A DNA stretch of 64,000 nucleotides, taken from contig JADJOO010000020.1 in the NCBI GenBank assembly GCA_016713725.1, forward strand, positions 1 through 64,000. Reading direction: 5' to 3'. A program made the translations under genes and the position numbers. Positions within the stretch are counted from its first letter, which is position 1, and every line of letters begins with the position of its first letter. Below are positions 26,007 through 34,969 of the stretch, piece by piece. A model generated the notes under the pieces. The model searched no databases and was not told the DNA's origin. It worked only from the letters and a program-made list of their open reading frames with translations. Origin of the DNA: Pseudomonadota bacterium. Lineage in GTDB: Bacteria > Pseudomonadota > Gammaproteobacteria > Steroidobacterales > Steroidobacteraceae.

Positions 26007-28348
26007 ATGCGACCTCGTCCGATTGCAGTTACCGTGTTCCCTTGGCCCTCTACGCCGCCCAGGGTGTGGCGGCGGATAGTGCCCCCAACCTCGAAGAAAT
26101 CATGGTCACGGCCCGGCGGATTCTCACGCCCGGCCTCGGCGCCATCGGCCTCGATGGCGCCGAGATTGCCCGCAAACGCGCCCGCACCAGCGACACCGCC
26201 AGTCTGCTCGCGGGCCTTCCAGGGGTCAGCGTCTATGGCGCCGGAGGAGTTTCCAGTCTGCCGGTCATCCGCGGCCTCGCGGACGACCGCCTGCGCACGC
26301 AGGTGGACGGCATGGACCTCGTGGCCGCCTGTCCCAACCACATGAACTCACCACTCTCCTATATCGACCCCACGGCCGTGGCCAGCGCCGACGTTTACGC
26401 TGGCGTCACGCCGGTGAGCGTCGGCGGCGACAGCATCGGCGGCAGCATCGTGGTGCGTTCTGCGGACCCCGCGTTCGCGCAGCCTGGCTCTCATCTTGTG
26501 CAGGGTGAAGCCGGCACGTTCTATCGCGGCAACGGTGATGGATGGGGCGGAAATCTCTCCGGCACGTTCGCTACGGAAACCTTCAGCCTCAACTACACCG
26601 GCGCCTTCGCCCAGGCCGACAACTACCAGGCTGGCGACAGCTTCAAGCACTACACGTTCACCGGTCGGGCGGGCCACACGCTACCCACCGCCGAAGTCGG
26701 ATCCACGGCCTACGACTCCCGCAACCAGACAGTCCGGCTTGCATGGCGCAGTGGCAGTCACCTGCTGGATTTCAGTTACGGCTTCCAGGACATCCCGTAC
26801 GAGCTCTATGCCAACCAGCGCATGGACATGGCGGAGAACCAGAGCGACCGGTTCAACCTTGCCTACACCGGCGGTCTCGACTGGGGAACCCTGCAGGCGC
26901 GGGTGTACTACCAGCACACCGAGCACGAGATGGACTTCGGCGACGACAAGCGCTTCTGGTACGGACCGGGACAGCCGCCAAGCGGGTCAGGCGGGGATAC
27001 AGCCCTGAACGGCTCACCCTGCTCGCCGATCTCCGGCTCGATGATGGTGAGCGGCCAGATTGTCGGTTGCGCTGCCGGCATGCCGATGATGACTGACGGC
27101 AGGAATACGGGAGTCTCCGTCAGCGCGGCGATCCCGCTGGCCGAGCAGAGTCTGCTGCGCGTCGGTGGCGAGTATCAGGAGAATCGGCTGGACGACTGGT
27201 GGCCGCCCTCCGGTGCGGGCATGTGGCCGTACGATTTCCTGAACCTGAACGACGGACAGCGTGACCGCTACGCCGCTTATGGTGAATGGGAGATTGGCAA
27301 CGAACGCTGGACGCATATCCTGGGCGCCCGCTTTGAAACCGTGAACATGAGTGCAGTCCCGGTTCACGGCTACAACCTCGACTCGTATCCGACCAGCGGC
27401 GTTGGCGGCATGGGCAACCAGACGCGAGACGCGGCGCTGTTCAACGCCAGCTCACGCGGCAAGACGGACGACAACTGGGACCTCTCATGGATCGGCCGCT
27501 TCGTACCGGGCGCGACTCAGGCTTACGAGATCGGCCTGGCGCAGAAGACCCGCTCGCCCAACCTGTATGAGCGCTACACCTGGTCCACGTGGCAGATGGC
27601 GGCGTTCATGAACAACTTCGTCGGCGACGGCAACGGCTACGTGGGGGACGTGAACCTGAAGCCGGAGGTGGCTCGCACAGTGAGCCTCACGGCCAACTGG
27701 CACGATGCCGATTCCGAGCAATGGAGTGCCAAACTGACACCGTACTACACGGACGTGCAGGACTACATCGACGCGGTGCAATGGGATGCCGTGACGAACA
27801 CGCGCCGCGCCGTGCCCGTGGTCGGCAACTTTACCGTGCTCCGGTACGCCAACCAGTCCGCCCAACTCTACGGCGCAGACCTTGCGGCTGACTACCGGCT
27901 GACAGACACGACCGATTACGGGAAGTTCTCAGCCCAGCTCGTGGCGAGCTACACCAGGGGCAGGAACGAGGATACGGATGGCAACCTCTACAACATCATG
28001 CCGCTGAACGCCAAGCTGGCTTTCACGCAAGAACTCGGCTCGTGGCGCAATGCCCTGGAGGGCGAATTCGTGGCGGCGAAGGATGACGTCTCCGCGGTGC
28101 GCAACGAAATGCAGACCGCGGGCTACGGTCTTGCGCACCTGCGCAGCCGCTACGAGCGAGCCACCTGGAGCGTGGAGGTCGGCATCGAGAACCTGTTCGA
28201 CCGTTACTACGAGCTGCCGCTGGGCGGCGCTTACGTCGGTCAGGGCACGACGATGACGGTCCCGCCCGTGCCCAACCAGCCGCAATGGGGCACTCCGGTG
28301 CCCGGTGCGGGCCGTTCAATATATGCGAGCGTCAACATGAAGTTCTAA
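26007..28348 (+). CDS. oprC: TonB-dependent copper receptor, OprC/NosA type (shift in signal peptide)
   Basis: About 780 residues. ATG 26007 begins the signal peptide (MRPRPIAVTVF), which continues as LALYAAQGVAAD after a single extra base near 26040. TonB-box-like LEEIMVTARRI follows, then the plug with VIRGLADDRLRTQVDGMDLV and SIGGSIVVRSADPAF. The copper-binding set known from OprC is visible: CxxxM in CPNHM (26330-26344) and HxM in HEM (26924-26932). The barrel ends IYASVNMKF with a terminal Phe. Copper uptake supplies cuproenzymes. It follows a DUF2946-like gene, as often seen. Everything after the first shift is intact. Confidence 0.88.
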
Positions 28349-28368
28349 AGCCAGCCTGCGAGCGCCGT

Positions 28369-28396
28369 GCAATTTTCCGGCGTGCCGGGAAATTGC
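28369..28396. terminator. Strong hairpin after the copper receptor gene
   Basis: 13-base arms GCAATTTTCCGGC and GCCGGGAAATTGC (12 of 13 paired) with a 2-base apex, 21 bases after the receptor stop. Confidence 0.6.
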
Positions 28397-28415
28397 TCAG
28401 GCGCTGAATCGCGAG

Positions 28416-28487
28416 CGTTCGGTCCGGGGCCTTTCCCGGAGCGCGTGTCTGCCTTTCCAAGCTCCGGGAAAGGCTCCGGATCGGACG
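28416..28487. repeat. Intergenic hairpin element, copy 2 (variable stem, conserved loop)
   Basis: 24-base arms (28416-28439 and 28464-28487), 21 of 24 paired and the three others G-U compatible on one strand, around the 24-base loop 28440-28463. That loop is the reverse complement of the loop of copy 1 with one difference. It lies between the convergent copper receptor and permease genes. Confidence 0.75.
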
Positions 28488-28584
28488 CCCGCTATCACTC
28501 CTTGAGCACTCGTCCCGCATACCCAAAGCAGCAACACGCCCAGCAGCGACGAACAACCGCTACTGGACGCGTCAGGTGCGCCGG

Positions 28585-30033
28585 TCAGGCCTGCTGCCGG
28601 ATCCGCGAATGCTTGTAGCCGTACAGGAAGTAGATGAGGAAGCCGAGTCCAGTCCAAAGCGCCAGCCGGATCCACGTGTCGTGCGGCAGGAAGAGCGTCA
28701 TGGCGAGGCAGATTGCCACGCCGGCCACGCCGGTGAAGGTGGCGAACGGCACGCGGAACGGACGCGGCGTATCTGGCTGCGTGCGGCGCAGCACGACAAC
28801 GCCGGCGCACACCGCGCTGAATGCCAGCAGGATACCGATCGAGATCAATTCGCCAAGCACGTCGAGTGGAAAGATGCCGGCAAAGAACGCAGCGACCAAG
28901 CCGGTGATGATCGTAGCAACGTGCGGCGTGCGGTACTTCGGATGCACCTTCTGCATCGACGGCGGCAGCAGGCCATCGCGCGACATTGCCATGAAAATGC
29001 GCGGCTGGCCGAGCAGCGACATCAGGATCACGGAGGTGAGGCCGACGATCGCACCGATCTTGACCGGCAGGCCGAGCCACTTCAGCTCCGGATGGGCGTC
29101 GAGCGCGACCGCGACCGGTGCGGCGACGTTGAGTTCCGTGTACGACACCATGCCGGTCATCACGGCAGACATAAGGACATAGAGCACCGTCGAGATGAGC
29201 AGTGCCGCGATGATGCCCCACGGTACGTCGCGCTGCGGATTGCGGGCTTCCTGCGCCGTCGTCGCGGCCTGGTCGAAGCCGATGTAGGCAAAGAAGATGA
29301 TTGCGGCGCCCTGCATGATGCCACTGAAGCCGAATTGTCCGGAGGTGCCTGTATTGGCGGGAAGGTAGGGCTGCCAGAGGTCGGGTGTCACGTATTTGAT
29401 GCCGACCGCGATGAACAGGACGATGATCAGGATCTTGATGATCACCATCACGTTATTGACGCGGGTCGACTGCTTCACGCCGACGTAACACACCCAGGTG
29501 AGCAGCGCGACGATCAGCACGGCCGGCACGTTGACCAGGGCGCCCGTCCTCACCAGGTGATTTTCCGCGCCTTTGCCAAGCGGCGCATTGGTGAGCGCGT
29601 CGGGCAGGTGGAGGCCGAATTCGGCGAGCAGGTTGACGACGTAGCCCGACCATCCGACCGCGACGGCAGCGCCCGACATCACGTATTCCAGCGCGAGGTT
29701 CCAGCCGACGAACCAGGCGACACCCTCGCCGAGCGTCGCGTACGTATAGCTGTAGGCGCTGCCCGAGATCGGGATCATCGAGGCCAGCTCGGCATAGCAG
29801 AGCGCGGCCAGACCGCAGCCGATGGCGGCCACGAGGAAGGCGAGGGTGACGGCGGGGCCAGTGTGCTGGGCGGCCACGGTGCCCGTCAGGACGAAAATGC
29901 CGCTGCCGATCATCGAGCCCAGGCCGACGGAGGTCAGCGCTCGGCGGTCCAGTACGCGATTCAGCTTGGGCCCGGATTCGATTTCGCGAGTCATCGCAGC
30001 CACCGATTTGCGGGCTGCCAGCTGTTTCAGCAC
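28585..30033 (-). CDS. APC-superfamily amino-acid permease (cationic amino acid transporter type)
   Basis: 482 residues with about 12 hydrophobic helices. The N-terminal LTSVGLGSMIGSGIFVLTG is the unwound first helix that binds substrate in the APC fold; further marks are LCYAELASMIPISGSAYSY, GFDQAATTAQEARNPQRDVP and LGQPRIFMAMSRDGLLP. The size and motifs fit the YfnA/CAT subgroup of amino-acid/proton symporters in the inner membrane. Substrate unknown. Divergent from the phosphatase-ADP-ribosylglycohydrolase operon with a short shared upstream region. Intact. Confidence 0.92.
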   Translation of the reverse strand: MLKQLAARKSVAAMTREIESGPKLNRVLDRRALTSVGLGSMIGSGIFVLTGTVAAQHTGPAVTLAFLVAAIGCGLAALCYAELASMIPISGSAYSYTYATLGEGVAWFVGWNLALEYVMSGAAVAVGWSGYVVNLLAEFGLHLPDALTNAPLGKGAENHLVRTGALVNVPAVLIVALLTWVCYVGVKQSTRVNNVMVIIKILIIVLFIAVGIKYVTPDLWQPYLPANTGTSGQFGFSGIMQGAAIIFFAYIGFDQAATTAQEARNPQRDVPWGIIAALLISTVLYVLMSAVMTGMVSYTELNVAAPVAVALDAHPELKWLGLPVKIGAIVGLTSVILMSLLGQPRIFMAMSRDGLLPPSMQKVHPKYRTPHVATIITGLVAAFFAGIFPLDVLGELISIGILLAFSAVCAGVVVLRRTQPDTPRPFRVPFATFTGVAGVAICLAMTLFLPHDTWIRLALWTGLGFLIYFLYGYKHSRIRQQA

Positions 30034-30107
30034 GAAGCTCTCCCCCTTTGCGAATTTGGCCCAAGTCTCTCACAGCCGCCCGGGCAGCCGCATCCCGTTG
30101 CCTTATC

Positions 30108-31613
30108 ATGGAGGCAATGACGCCGAAGACGCCAGAAGCCAGCGCCTCGCCCGACTGGACCAGGCCACGTCCCATCGACACCACGTATTGGGTCGTGCCG
30201 GGCCGGTTCCTGGTGGGAGAACATCCGGGCTCGCGGTCACGCGCCCGGTCGATGGATCGGTTGCGCCGGTTCCTCGAGGCCGGCATCACCTGCTTCATCG
30301 ACCTGACCGAGCCGGACGAAAGTTCCGCCTATGACCGGCATTTGCCGTTCGAAACATCGTCGGGACGGCGCATCGACTATCGGCGCCAGCCGATTCCGGA
30401 TCACGGCGTACCGGCCGACCGCGCCACCATGGACCGTATCCTGGCGATGCTGGACGACGCCCTCTCAACCGGCCACGGCGTGTACCTGCACTGCCGGGCC
30501 GGCATCGGCCGCAGCGCGACAGTCGCCGGCTGCTGGCTTGCCGAACGCAATCCGGGCGGGGGTGAGGCAGCGCTCACCGAGCTGGGCGACTACTGGCGAC
30601 AGTGCCGGCAATCGAGGTCATGGCCGCAGGTGCCGGAAACCAGCGAGCAGGAGGAATTCGTACGCAACTGGCAACCGTTGCGGCCAGGGGTGAAAGGCGT
30701 CGCAAAATCGTCGGGGCCGGCCAGGGGTCTTGCGCTGGAGCAGCGCGTGCGCGGGGGTTGGTTCGGGCTCGCGCTGGGCGATGCGCTCGGCGCAACGAGC
30801 GCAGCCGCGGCAACGAGGAACCTGCCGCTGGCATGGACACAGCACACGTCGCTCGCGCTCTGCCTCGCCGAAAGCCTGAACGCCCTCGGGCGCAGCGATG
30901 CGCGTGACCAGATCGAGCGCTACTGGCGTTGGTTCAAGGATGGACACCTGACGGCTACGGGTCAGCCCGGCGAAACCGGCGCGTCGCCCGATGTCGCGAA
31001 AGCGCTGGCGACCTTCCGCTGGCGCGGCTTGCCGGTGGCCGGTTCGCACGATCCGAAGGACGCCGCCGCGACGAGCTTGCCGCGCGTCCTCGCTGCCGCG
31101 CTGTTTGCGGGTAACAATCCCGCAGGTGCCATCGCACTTGCTGCCGAGTGTTCGCGCACCACCCATCAGTCGCCCCTGGTCCTCGACACCTGTCGCGCCT
31201 ACTCGGCGATGTTGCTTTGCGCACTGCGCGGGCAGCCGGCGCACGACTGGTTGCGGGCCGTTCCCGAACCCCTGCCCGGGTGCTGGACAGCCAAGCCGTT
31301 GCGCAAAGACGTTCAGGCTGCGGTTGCCACCGCGCCGCCTGCCGAAGGCGCCACGGCGACCGGTGGCACGATCGACGTGGTGCAGGCGCTCGCACTCGCG
31401 CGTCGTATCGCCGGCGACGCAAAAGATTTCGATGCCGCCATCGTTGCGACAAGACGCAACGCGGGCGACGAGGCAGCCCTGGTCGCAGGGCTCGTCGGCA
31501 CGATGTTCGGCCTGCAGCACGGTATGGACGTGCTGCCCCCGGATGCAAGCTCGGCCGGCTCGCGGGCCGCACGCACCTCGAAGTTACGGTCGATCATTGC
31601 GTTGCGCGCCTGA
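30108..31613 (+). CDS. Dual-specificity phosphatase-like domain fused to a degenerate ADP-ribosylglycohydrolase domain
   Basis: About 501 residues. The N-terminal half (about 25-170) is a cysteine phosphatase: VYLHCRAGIGRSATVAG contains the CX5R catalytic loop, and an Asp general acid is available upstream in IPDHGVP. The C-terminal half (about 215-500) has the ADP-ribosylglycohydrolase start RGGWFGLALGDALGAT and the closing helix AGLVGTMFG. The magnesium ligands that normally lie in a T-D-D-T motif read TQHT in WTQHTSLALCLAESL, and the late D-x-D-T reads GDEAA, so this half has probably lost hydrolase activity. It opens an operon with a zincin and an ATP-grasp gene. ATG 30108 is the best available start. 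Function unknown. Confidence 0.8.
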   Translation: MEAMTPKTPEASASPDWTRPRPIDTTYWVVPGRFLVGEHPGSRSRARSMDRLRRFLEAGITCFIDLTEPDESSAYDRHLPFETSSGRRIDYRRQPIPDHGVPADRATMDRILAMLDDALSTGHGVYLHCRAGIGRSATVAGCWLAERNPGGGEAALTELGDYWRQCRQSRSWPQVPETSEQEEFVRNWQPLRPGVKGVAKSSGPARGLALEQRVRGGWFGLALGDALGATSAAAATRNLPLAWTQHTSLALCLAESLNALGRSDARDQIERYWRWFKDGHLTATGQPGETGASPDVAKALATFRWRGLPVAGSHDPKDAAATSLPRVLAAALFAGNNPAGAIALAAECSRTTHQSPLVLDTCRAYSAMLLCALRGQPAHDWLRAVPEPLPGCWTAKPLRKDVQAAVATAPPAEGATATGGTIDVVQALALARRIAGDAKDFDAAIVATRRNAGDEAALVAGLVGTMFGLQHGMDVLPPDASSAGSRAARTSKLRSIIALRA

Positions 31614-31635
31614 CGGCGACGGGCGGAGTGGCGAA

Positions 31636-32673
31636 GTGAAACCTCGTCGGCGCCGGTTGCGCGAACCTGCGTGGACGCGGCTCGACGATGAGGCGCTGCT
31701 CGACATGCGCCTCTGCGACCTGCGCCTGTCGCTTGCACGGTCGGGCCTCGACCAGCCGGTGCAACGCCTCTACGAGGAATTGCGGCTCAAGGGCATCCTC
31801 TTCCGTCCGCATGTCTGGCTGTCCGAAGAATGGTTCTCGCCGGACGGCGTTCCCGGGATCGCCGTGCCGTTCTTCCTGGCGCATCCGCGGCTGCAGCGCC
31901 TCGAACGGCGCTTCATGCGCGAGGTCGAGGGTGGCAACGACAAGTGGCTGATGCGCATCCTGCGCCACGAAACCGGGCATGCGATCGACACTGCGTTCGG
32001 GCTGCGGCGGCGCAAGACCTGGCGCGACACGTTCGGCAAGGCCTCGCGCCGATATCCGTCGCGGTATTCCCCGCGGCCAGCCAGCCGCCGGTTCGTGCTG
32101 CACCTCGGCCACTGGTACGCGCAGAGTCATCCCACCGAAGATTTCGCCGAAACGTTCGCCGTCTGGCTGCCGCGCAGATCGCGCTGGCGCAGCCAGTACG
32201 CCGGCTGGCCCGCGCTGCGCAAGCTCGAATACGTCGACGCGACGATGCGCAACCTGCATGGCAAGCGCGCGGTGTGCCTGAACCGCGATGTCGTCGAGCC
32301 GCTGGCCGAGAATACCCGCACGCTGCGCGAACACTATCGGCGCAAACAGCGGCGTTACGAACTCAACACCGCGCGCACTTACGATCGTCGCCTGCTGCGC
32401 GTGTTCGGCACCGCAGAGGATCACCCGTCCGGGCCGCAGGCCAGCAGGTTCCTGCGCAAGGTGCAGCCGCAGGTCGAGCGGTTGATGATTCGTCGCGCGA
32501 GAATGCACCCGTACCTGGTCCAGCACGTCCTGAAAATAGCGACCCAGCGCGCACGCCGCATGAACCTGCGGCTCAGTCACAACCAGCGCGACACCAAGCG
32601 TGCGGTGCTGGTGATGCTCGAGCGCATCATGCTTGAGATGTTGCTGCGGGACCGCGAGAACTACGCCCTATGA
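31636..32673 (+). CDS. Putative zinc-dependent metallopeptidase (zincin, HETGH)
   Basis: 345 residues, no signal peptide or membrane segment, very rich in Arg. The zinc-binding HETGH occurs in LMRILRHETGHAIDTAFGLR at about residue 110, and a downstream acidic ligand is likely in HPTEDFAETFAVWLP about 60 residues later, the usual geometry of gluzincin-like enzymes. This matches a group of uncharacterised proteins annotated as putative zinc-binding metallopeptidases. GTG start 31636 is used because the frame upstream is the shadow of the preceding gene. It starts 22 bases after the fusion gene and its stop overlaps the ATP-grasp start (ATGA), so the three genes are co-translated. Substrate unknown. 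Confidence 0.82.
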   Translation: MKPRRRRLREPAWTRLDDEALLDMRLCDLRLSLARSGLDQPVQRLYEELRLKGILFRPHVWLSEEWFSPDGVPGIAVPFFLAHPRLQRLERRFMREVEGGNDKWLMRILRHETGHAIDTAFGLRRRKTWRDTFGKASRRYPSRYSPRPASRRFVLHLGHWYAQSHPTEDFAETFAVWLPRRSRWRSQYAGWPALRKLEYVDATMRNLHGKRAVCLNRDVVEPLAENTRTLREHYRRKQRRYELNTARTYDRRLLRVFGTAEDHPSGPQASRFLRKVQPQVERLMIRRARMHPYLVQHVLKIATQRARRMNLRLSHNQRDTKRAVLVMLERIMLEMLLRDRENYAL

Positions 32674-33701
32674 CCAAGAAACCCCTGCGCGTGCTCGTGC
32701 TCGTGCACGAAACGCTGGTGCCTCCCGAGTCCACCGACGGCTACTCTCCACAGGAGGTCGACGAGTGGCGCACCGAGTACGACGTGACCTCGTCGCTGAA
32801 GGCGATGGGGCACGAGGTGAGGGCGCTTGGCATGGGCGACAACCTGGCCGAACTGCGCTCCACGATCATGGAGTGGAAGCCCGACATCGCCTTCAACCTG
32901 CTCGAGGAATTCCAGGGCATCGTCACGTACGACCAGTACGTGGTGGCCTTTCTGGAGCTGATGCGGCTGCCGTACACCGGCTGCAACCCGCGCGGCATGA
33001 TGATCTCGCGCGACAAGGTGCTGTCGAAGCAGATTCTCGCCTACCACCGCATTCCCACCGCGCGGTACGCGCTGCTGCCGCGCAAGCGCCGCTATGTCGA
33101 GCCGCGCAAACTCAAATTCCCGCTGTTCGTCAAGTCGGCCACCGAGGATGCCTCGCTCGGCATCTCGCAGGCCTCGATCGTCTACGACGGCCAGAAGCTG
33201 CGGGAGCGAGTCGAGTTCATCCACGAGCAGACGAATTCGGATGCTCTGGTCGAGGAGTACATCGAAGGCCGCGAACTCTACATCGGCGTGATGGGCAACG
33301 AGAGGCTGACGACCCTGCCGGTGTGGGAACTCAATTTCGGCACGCTGCCCGACGTGATGTCGATCGCGACGCGCAAGGTGAAGTGGGACCGCAAGTACCA
33401 GGTGCGGCACGGCATCGGCACGGGTCCCGCCCTTGATTTGCCGCCCGGCCTGTCGCCGCGGCTCGCCACACTCGTGCGGCGCATCTATCGCGCGCTGTCA
33501 CTCAGCGGGTATGCGCGAATCGACTTGCGCTTGAAGCCGGACGGCGGGGTGTACGTGCTCGAGGCAAATGCGAATCCCAACCTCGCCCAGATCGAGGATT
33601 TCGCGACCTCGGCGCTCGCTTGCGGCATGGAATACGACGCCGTGCTGGAGCGGATCCTGCAGTACGGGCAGAACTACGACGCGGCATGGCGGCAGTCCTG
33701 A
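32670..33701 (+). CDS. ATP-grasp ligase, D-Ala-D-Ala ligase-like
   Basis: 343 residues with the ATP-grasp fold of the D-alanine-D-alanine ligase superfamily: LPYTGCNPRGMMISRDKVLS (substrate-loop region), FPLFVKSATEDASLGIS (nucleotide lysine), ALVEEYIEGRELYIGVMGN, and the metal site GVYVLEANANPNL with Glu-x-Asn-x-Asn. It is not the housekeeping Ddl: the N-terminal half differs and it lies in an operon with a zincin and a phosphatase/ADP-ribosylglycohydrolase fusion. Such enzymes ligate a carboxylate to an amine with ATP, giving peptides or amino-acid conjugates. The real substrate is unknown. Start ATG 32670 overlaps the preceding stop. Confidence 0.85.
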   Translation: MTKKPLRVLVLVHETLVPPESTDGYSPQEVDEWRTEYDVTSSLKAMGHEVRALGMGDNLAELRSTIMEWKPDIAFNLLEEFQGIVTYDQYVVAFLELMRLPYTGCNPRGMMISRDKVLSKQILAYHRIPTARYALLPRKRRYVEPRKLKFPLFVKSATEDASLGISQASIVYDGQKLRERVEFIHEQTNSDALVEEYIEGRELYIGVMGNERLTTLPVWELNFGTLPDVMSIATRKVKWDRKYQVRHGIGTGPALDLPPGLSPRLATLVRRIYRALSLSGYARIDLRLKPDGGVYVLEANANPNLAQIEDFATSALACGMEYDAVLERILQYGQNYDAAWRQS

Positions 33702-33719
33702 CTACGCGCCGATGATCTG

Positions 33720-33806
33720 AGGCGTGCGAGTGGCGGCGGCGCCTTGTCGCGAGCGCGAGTGTGCCTCTTGGCCCAAGCTCAGGGACAGGCGCCTGATCGC
33801 ACGCCT
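33720..33806. repeat. Intergenic hairpin element, copy 3 (divergent)
   Basis: Imperfect inverted arms (33720-33750 and 33781-33806; AGGCGTGCGA pairs with TCGCACGCCT, GGCGCC with GGCGCC) around a 30-base loop that begins GAGCGCG and ends CCCAAGCTC. The corresponding stretch of copy 2 begins GAGCGCG and ends CCAAGCTC. It sits between the convergent ATP-grasp and DksA-like genes. Relationship to copies 1 and 2 is likely but weaker. Confidence 0.55.
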
Positions 33807-33814
33807 GGATCGGT

Positions 33815-34213
33815 CTAGAGCGTGCGGCCCGTCTTCTGGAAGTGCGTGCGCTCGAAGATCGTCTGGCAGTCGATGCAGCGCAACGCCTGTGGCGTGAGGT
33901 TCAGCCGCTTCACATCGATCGGCTTGTCGCACGCTTCGCAGACGCCGTAGCTGCCATCCGCCACTCGCAGCAGCGCTGCGTCGATCGCGCGCAGTTCGTC
34001 GAGGTCGCGATCGATTTCGGCGAGGCCGACGTCCACGATCAGGTCGGCGAACGATTCGTCCTCCAGTTCCCGCACCGAGTCGGCGATCTGCAGATAGTGT
34101 TCCGAATCGCTCCGGATCAGCGCCTGGCGGATTTCTTCGCGCAACTGGATTTGCCGCGCGCGCATGGCCGTTTGCAGCGACTCGAGCTGCTTGTTCTGGA
34201 GGTTGCGAGTCAT
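33815..34213 (-). CDS. DksA/TraR-family zinc-finger protein
   Basis: About 132 residues: an N-terminal coiled coil (MTRNLQNKQLESLQTAM, EIRQALIRSD, DLDELRAIDAALLRV) and a C-terminal four-cysteine zinc finger (CEACDKPIDVKRL, then LRCIDC). This is the DksA/TraR architecture, with the coiled coil entering the RNA polymerase secondary channel. It is shorter than true DksA (about 150), and the two acidic residues at the coiled-coil tip of DksA (DxxDxA) are not obvious. It may be a paralogue such as DksA2 or a YbiI-like protein. The start ATG at 34213 has AAGGAAG six bases upstream. Convergent with the ATP-grasp gene. Confidence 0.8.
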   Translation of the reverse strand: MTRNLQNKQLESLQTAMRARQIQLREEIRQALIRSDSEHYLQIADSVRELEDESFADLIVDVGLAEIDRDLDELRAIDAALLRVADGSYGVCEACDKPIDVKRLNLTPQALRCIDCQTIFERTHFQKTGRTL

Positions 34214-34324
34214 CGCCATCTTCCTTGGGACACTGCCCAAGGATCGGACGCGATCCGCGCCACAGATATAGGGAAGATGCGAAATTCATTGCGCCAAATG
34301 CGGCTGGTCCTGCGGATGGCCGTG

Positions 34325-34861
34325 TCAGTCGGGCGGCAGGGCGCTCCGGTCCGGGAACAGTTCGTCTTCGAAGCCGAACGAGCGCATGTCGGCGACCCGC
34401 ATCGGATAGAGGATGCCGTCGAGGTGATCCACCTCGTGCTGGACGACGCGCGCATGGAAGCCCTTCACGGTGCGATCGATCGGCTGCCCGTCCAGGTCGA
34501 AGCCGCGGTAGCGCAGGTTCGTGTGGCGAGCAACCACGCCACGTAATCCCGGCACAGACAGGCACCCCTCCCAGGCTTCGTCGCGCTCATCGCCAAGCAG
34601 GTCCAGCAGCGGGTTGAGCAGTACCGTATACGGTACCGGCTCGGCCTGCGGGTACCGTGGGTTGTGCGTGACCTCGAAGATCACGGCTCGCAACGACACG
34701 CCGATCTGCGGCGCGGCGATCCCGGCGCCATTCAGCGCGCGCATGGTGTCGTCCATGTCGGTCACGAGCTGGCGCAATTCGGCGGTACCGAAGCGCTCGA
34801 CGGGGGCGGCGACCCGCTGCAGCAGCGGGTGACCCATGCGGAGAACGGTGCGGACGGCCAT
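34325..34861 (-). CDS. def: Peptide deformylase
   Basis: 178 residues, the normal length. The three catalytic motifs are all present: GAGIAAPQIG (about residue 45-54), EGCLSVPG with the zinc or iron cysteine, and QHEVDHLDG with the HExxH pair. It removes the formyl group from new N-termini. The ATG at 34861 is chosen because the open frame further upstream has no family similarity and runs through the promoter of the zinc-ribbon gene on the other strand. It does not have the usual fmt neighbour, so this may be an additional deformylase copy. Confidence 0.92.
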   Translation of the reverse strand: MAVRTVLRMGHPLLQRVAAPVERFGTAELRQLVTDMDDTMRALNGAGIAAPQIGVSLRAVIFEVTHNPRYPQAEPVPYTVLLNPLLDLLGDERDEAWEGCLSVPGLRGVVARHTNLRYRGFDLDGQPIDRTVKGFHARVVQHEVDHLDGILYPMRVADMRSFGFEDELFPDRSALPPD

Positions 34862-34969
34862 GCGGGATTCCAGGGAGCGGGAACGCAAGCGTAATCGAGT
34901 GCGGCCGATTGACAAGGCCGGGAGGTGAGCGTAGCTAAGGCGCGATCCGAACACCCCTGAGAACGACCG

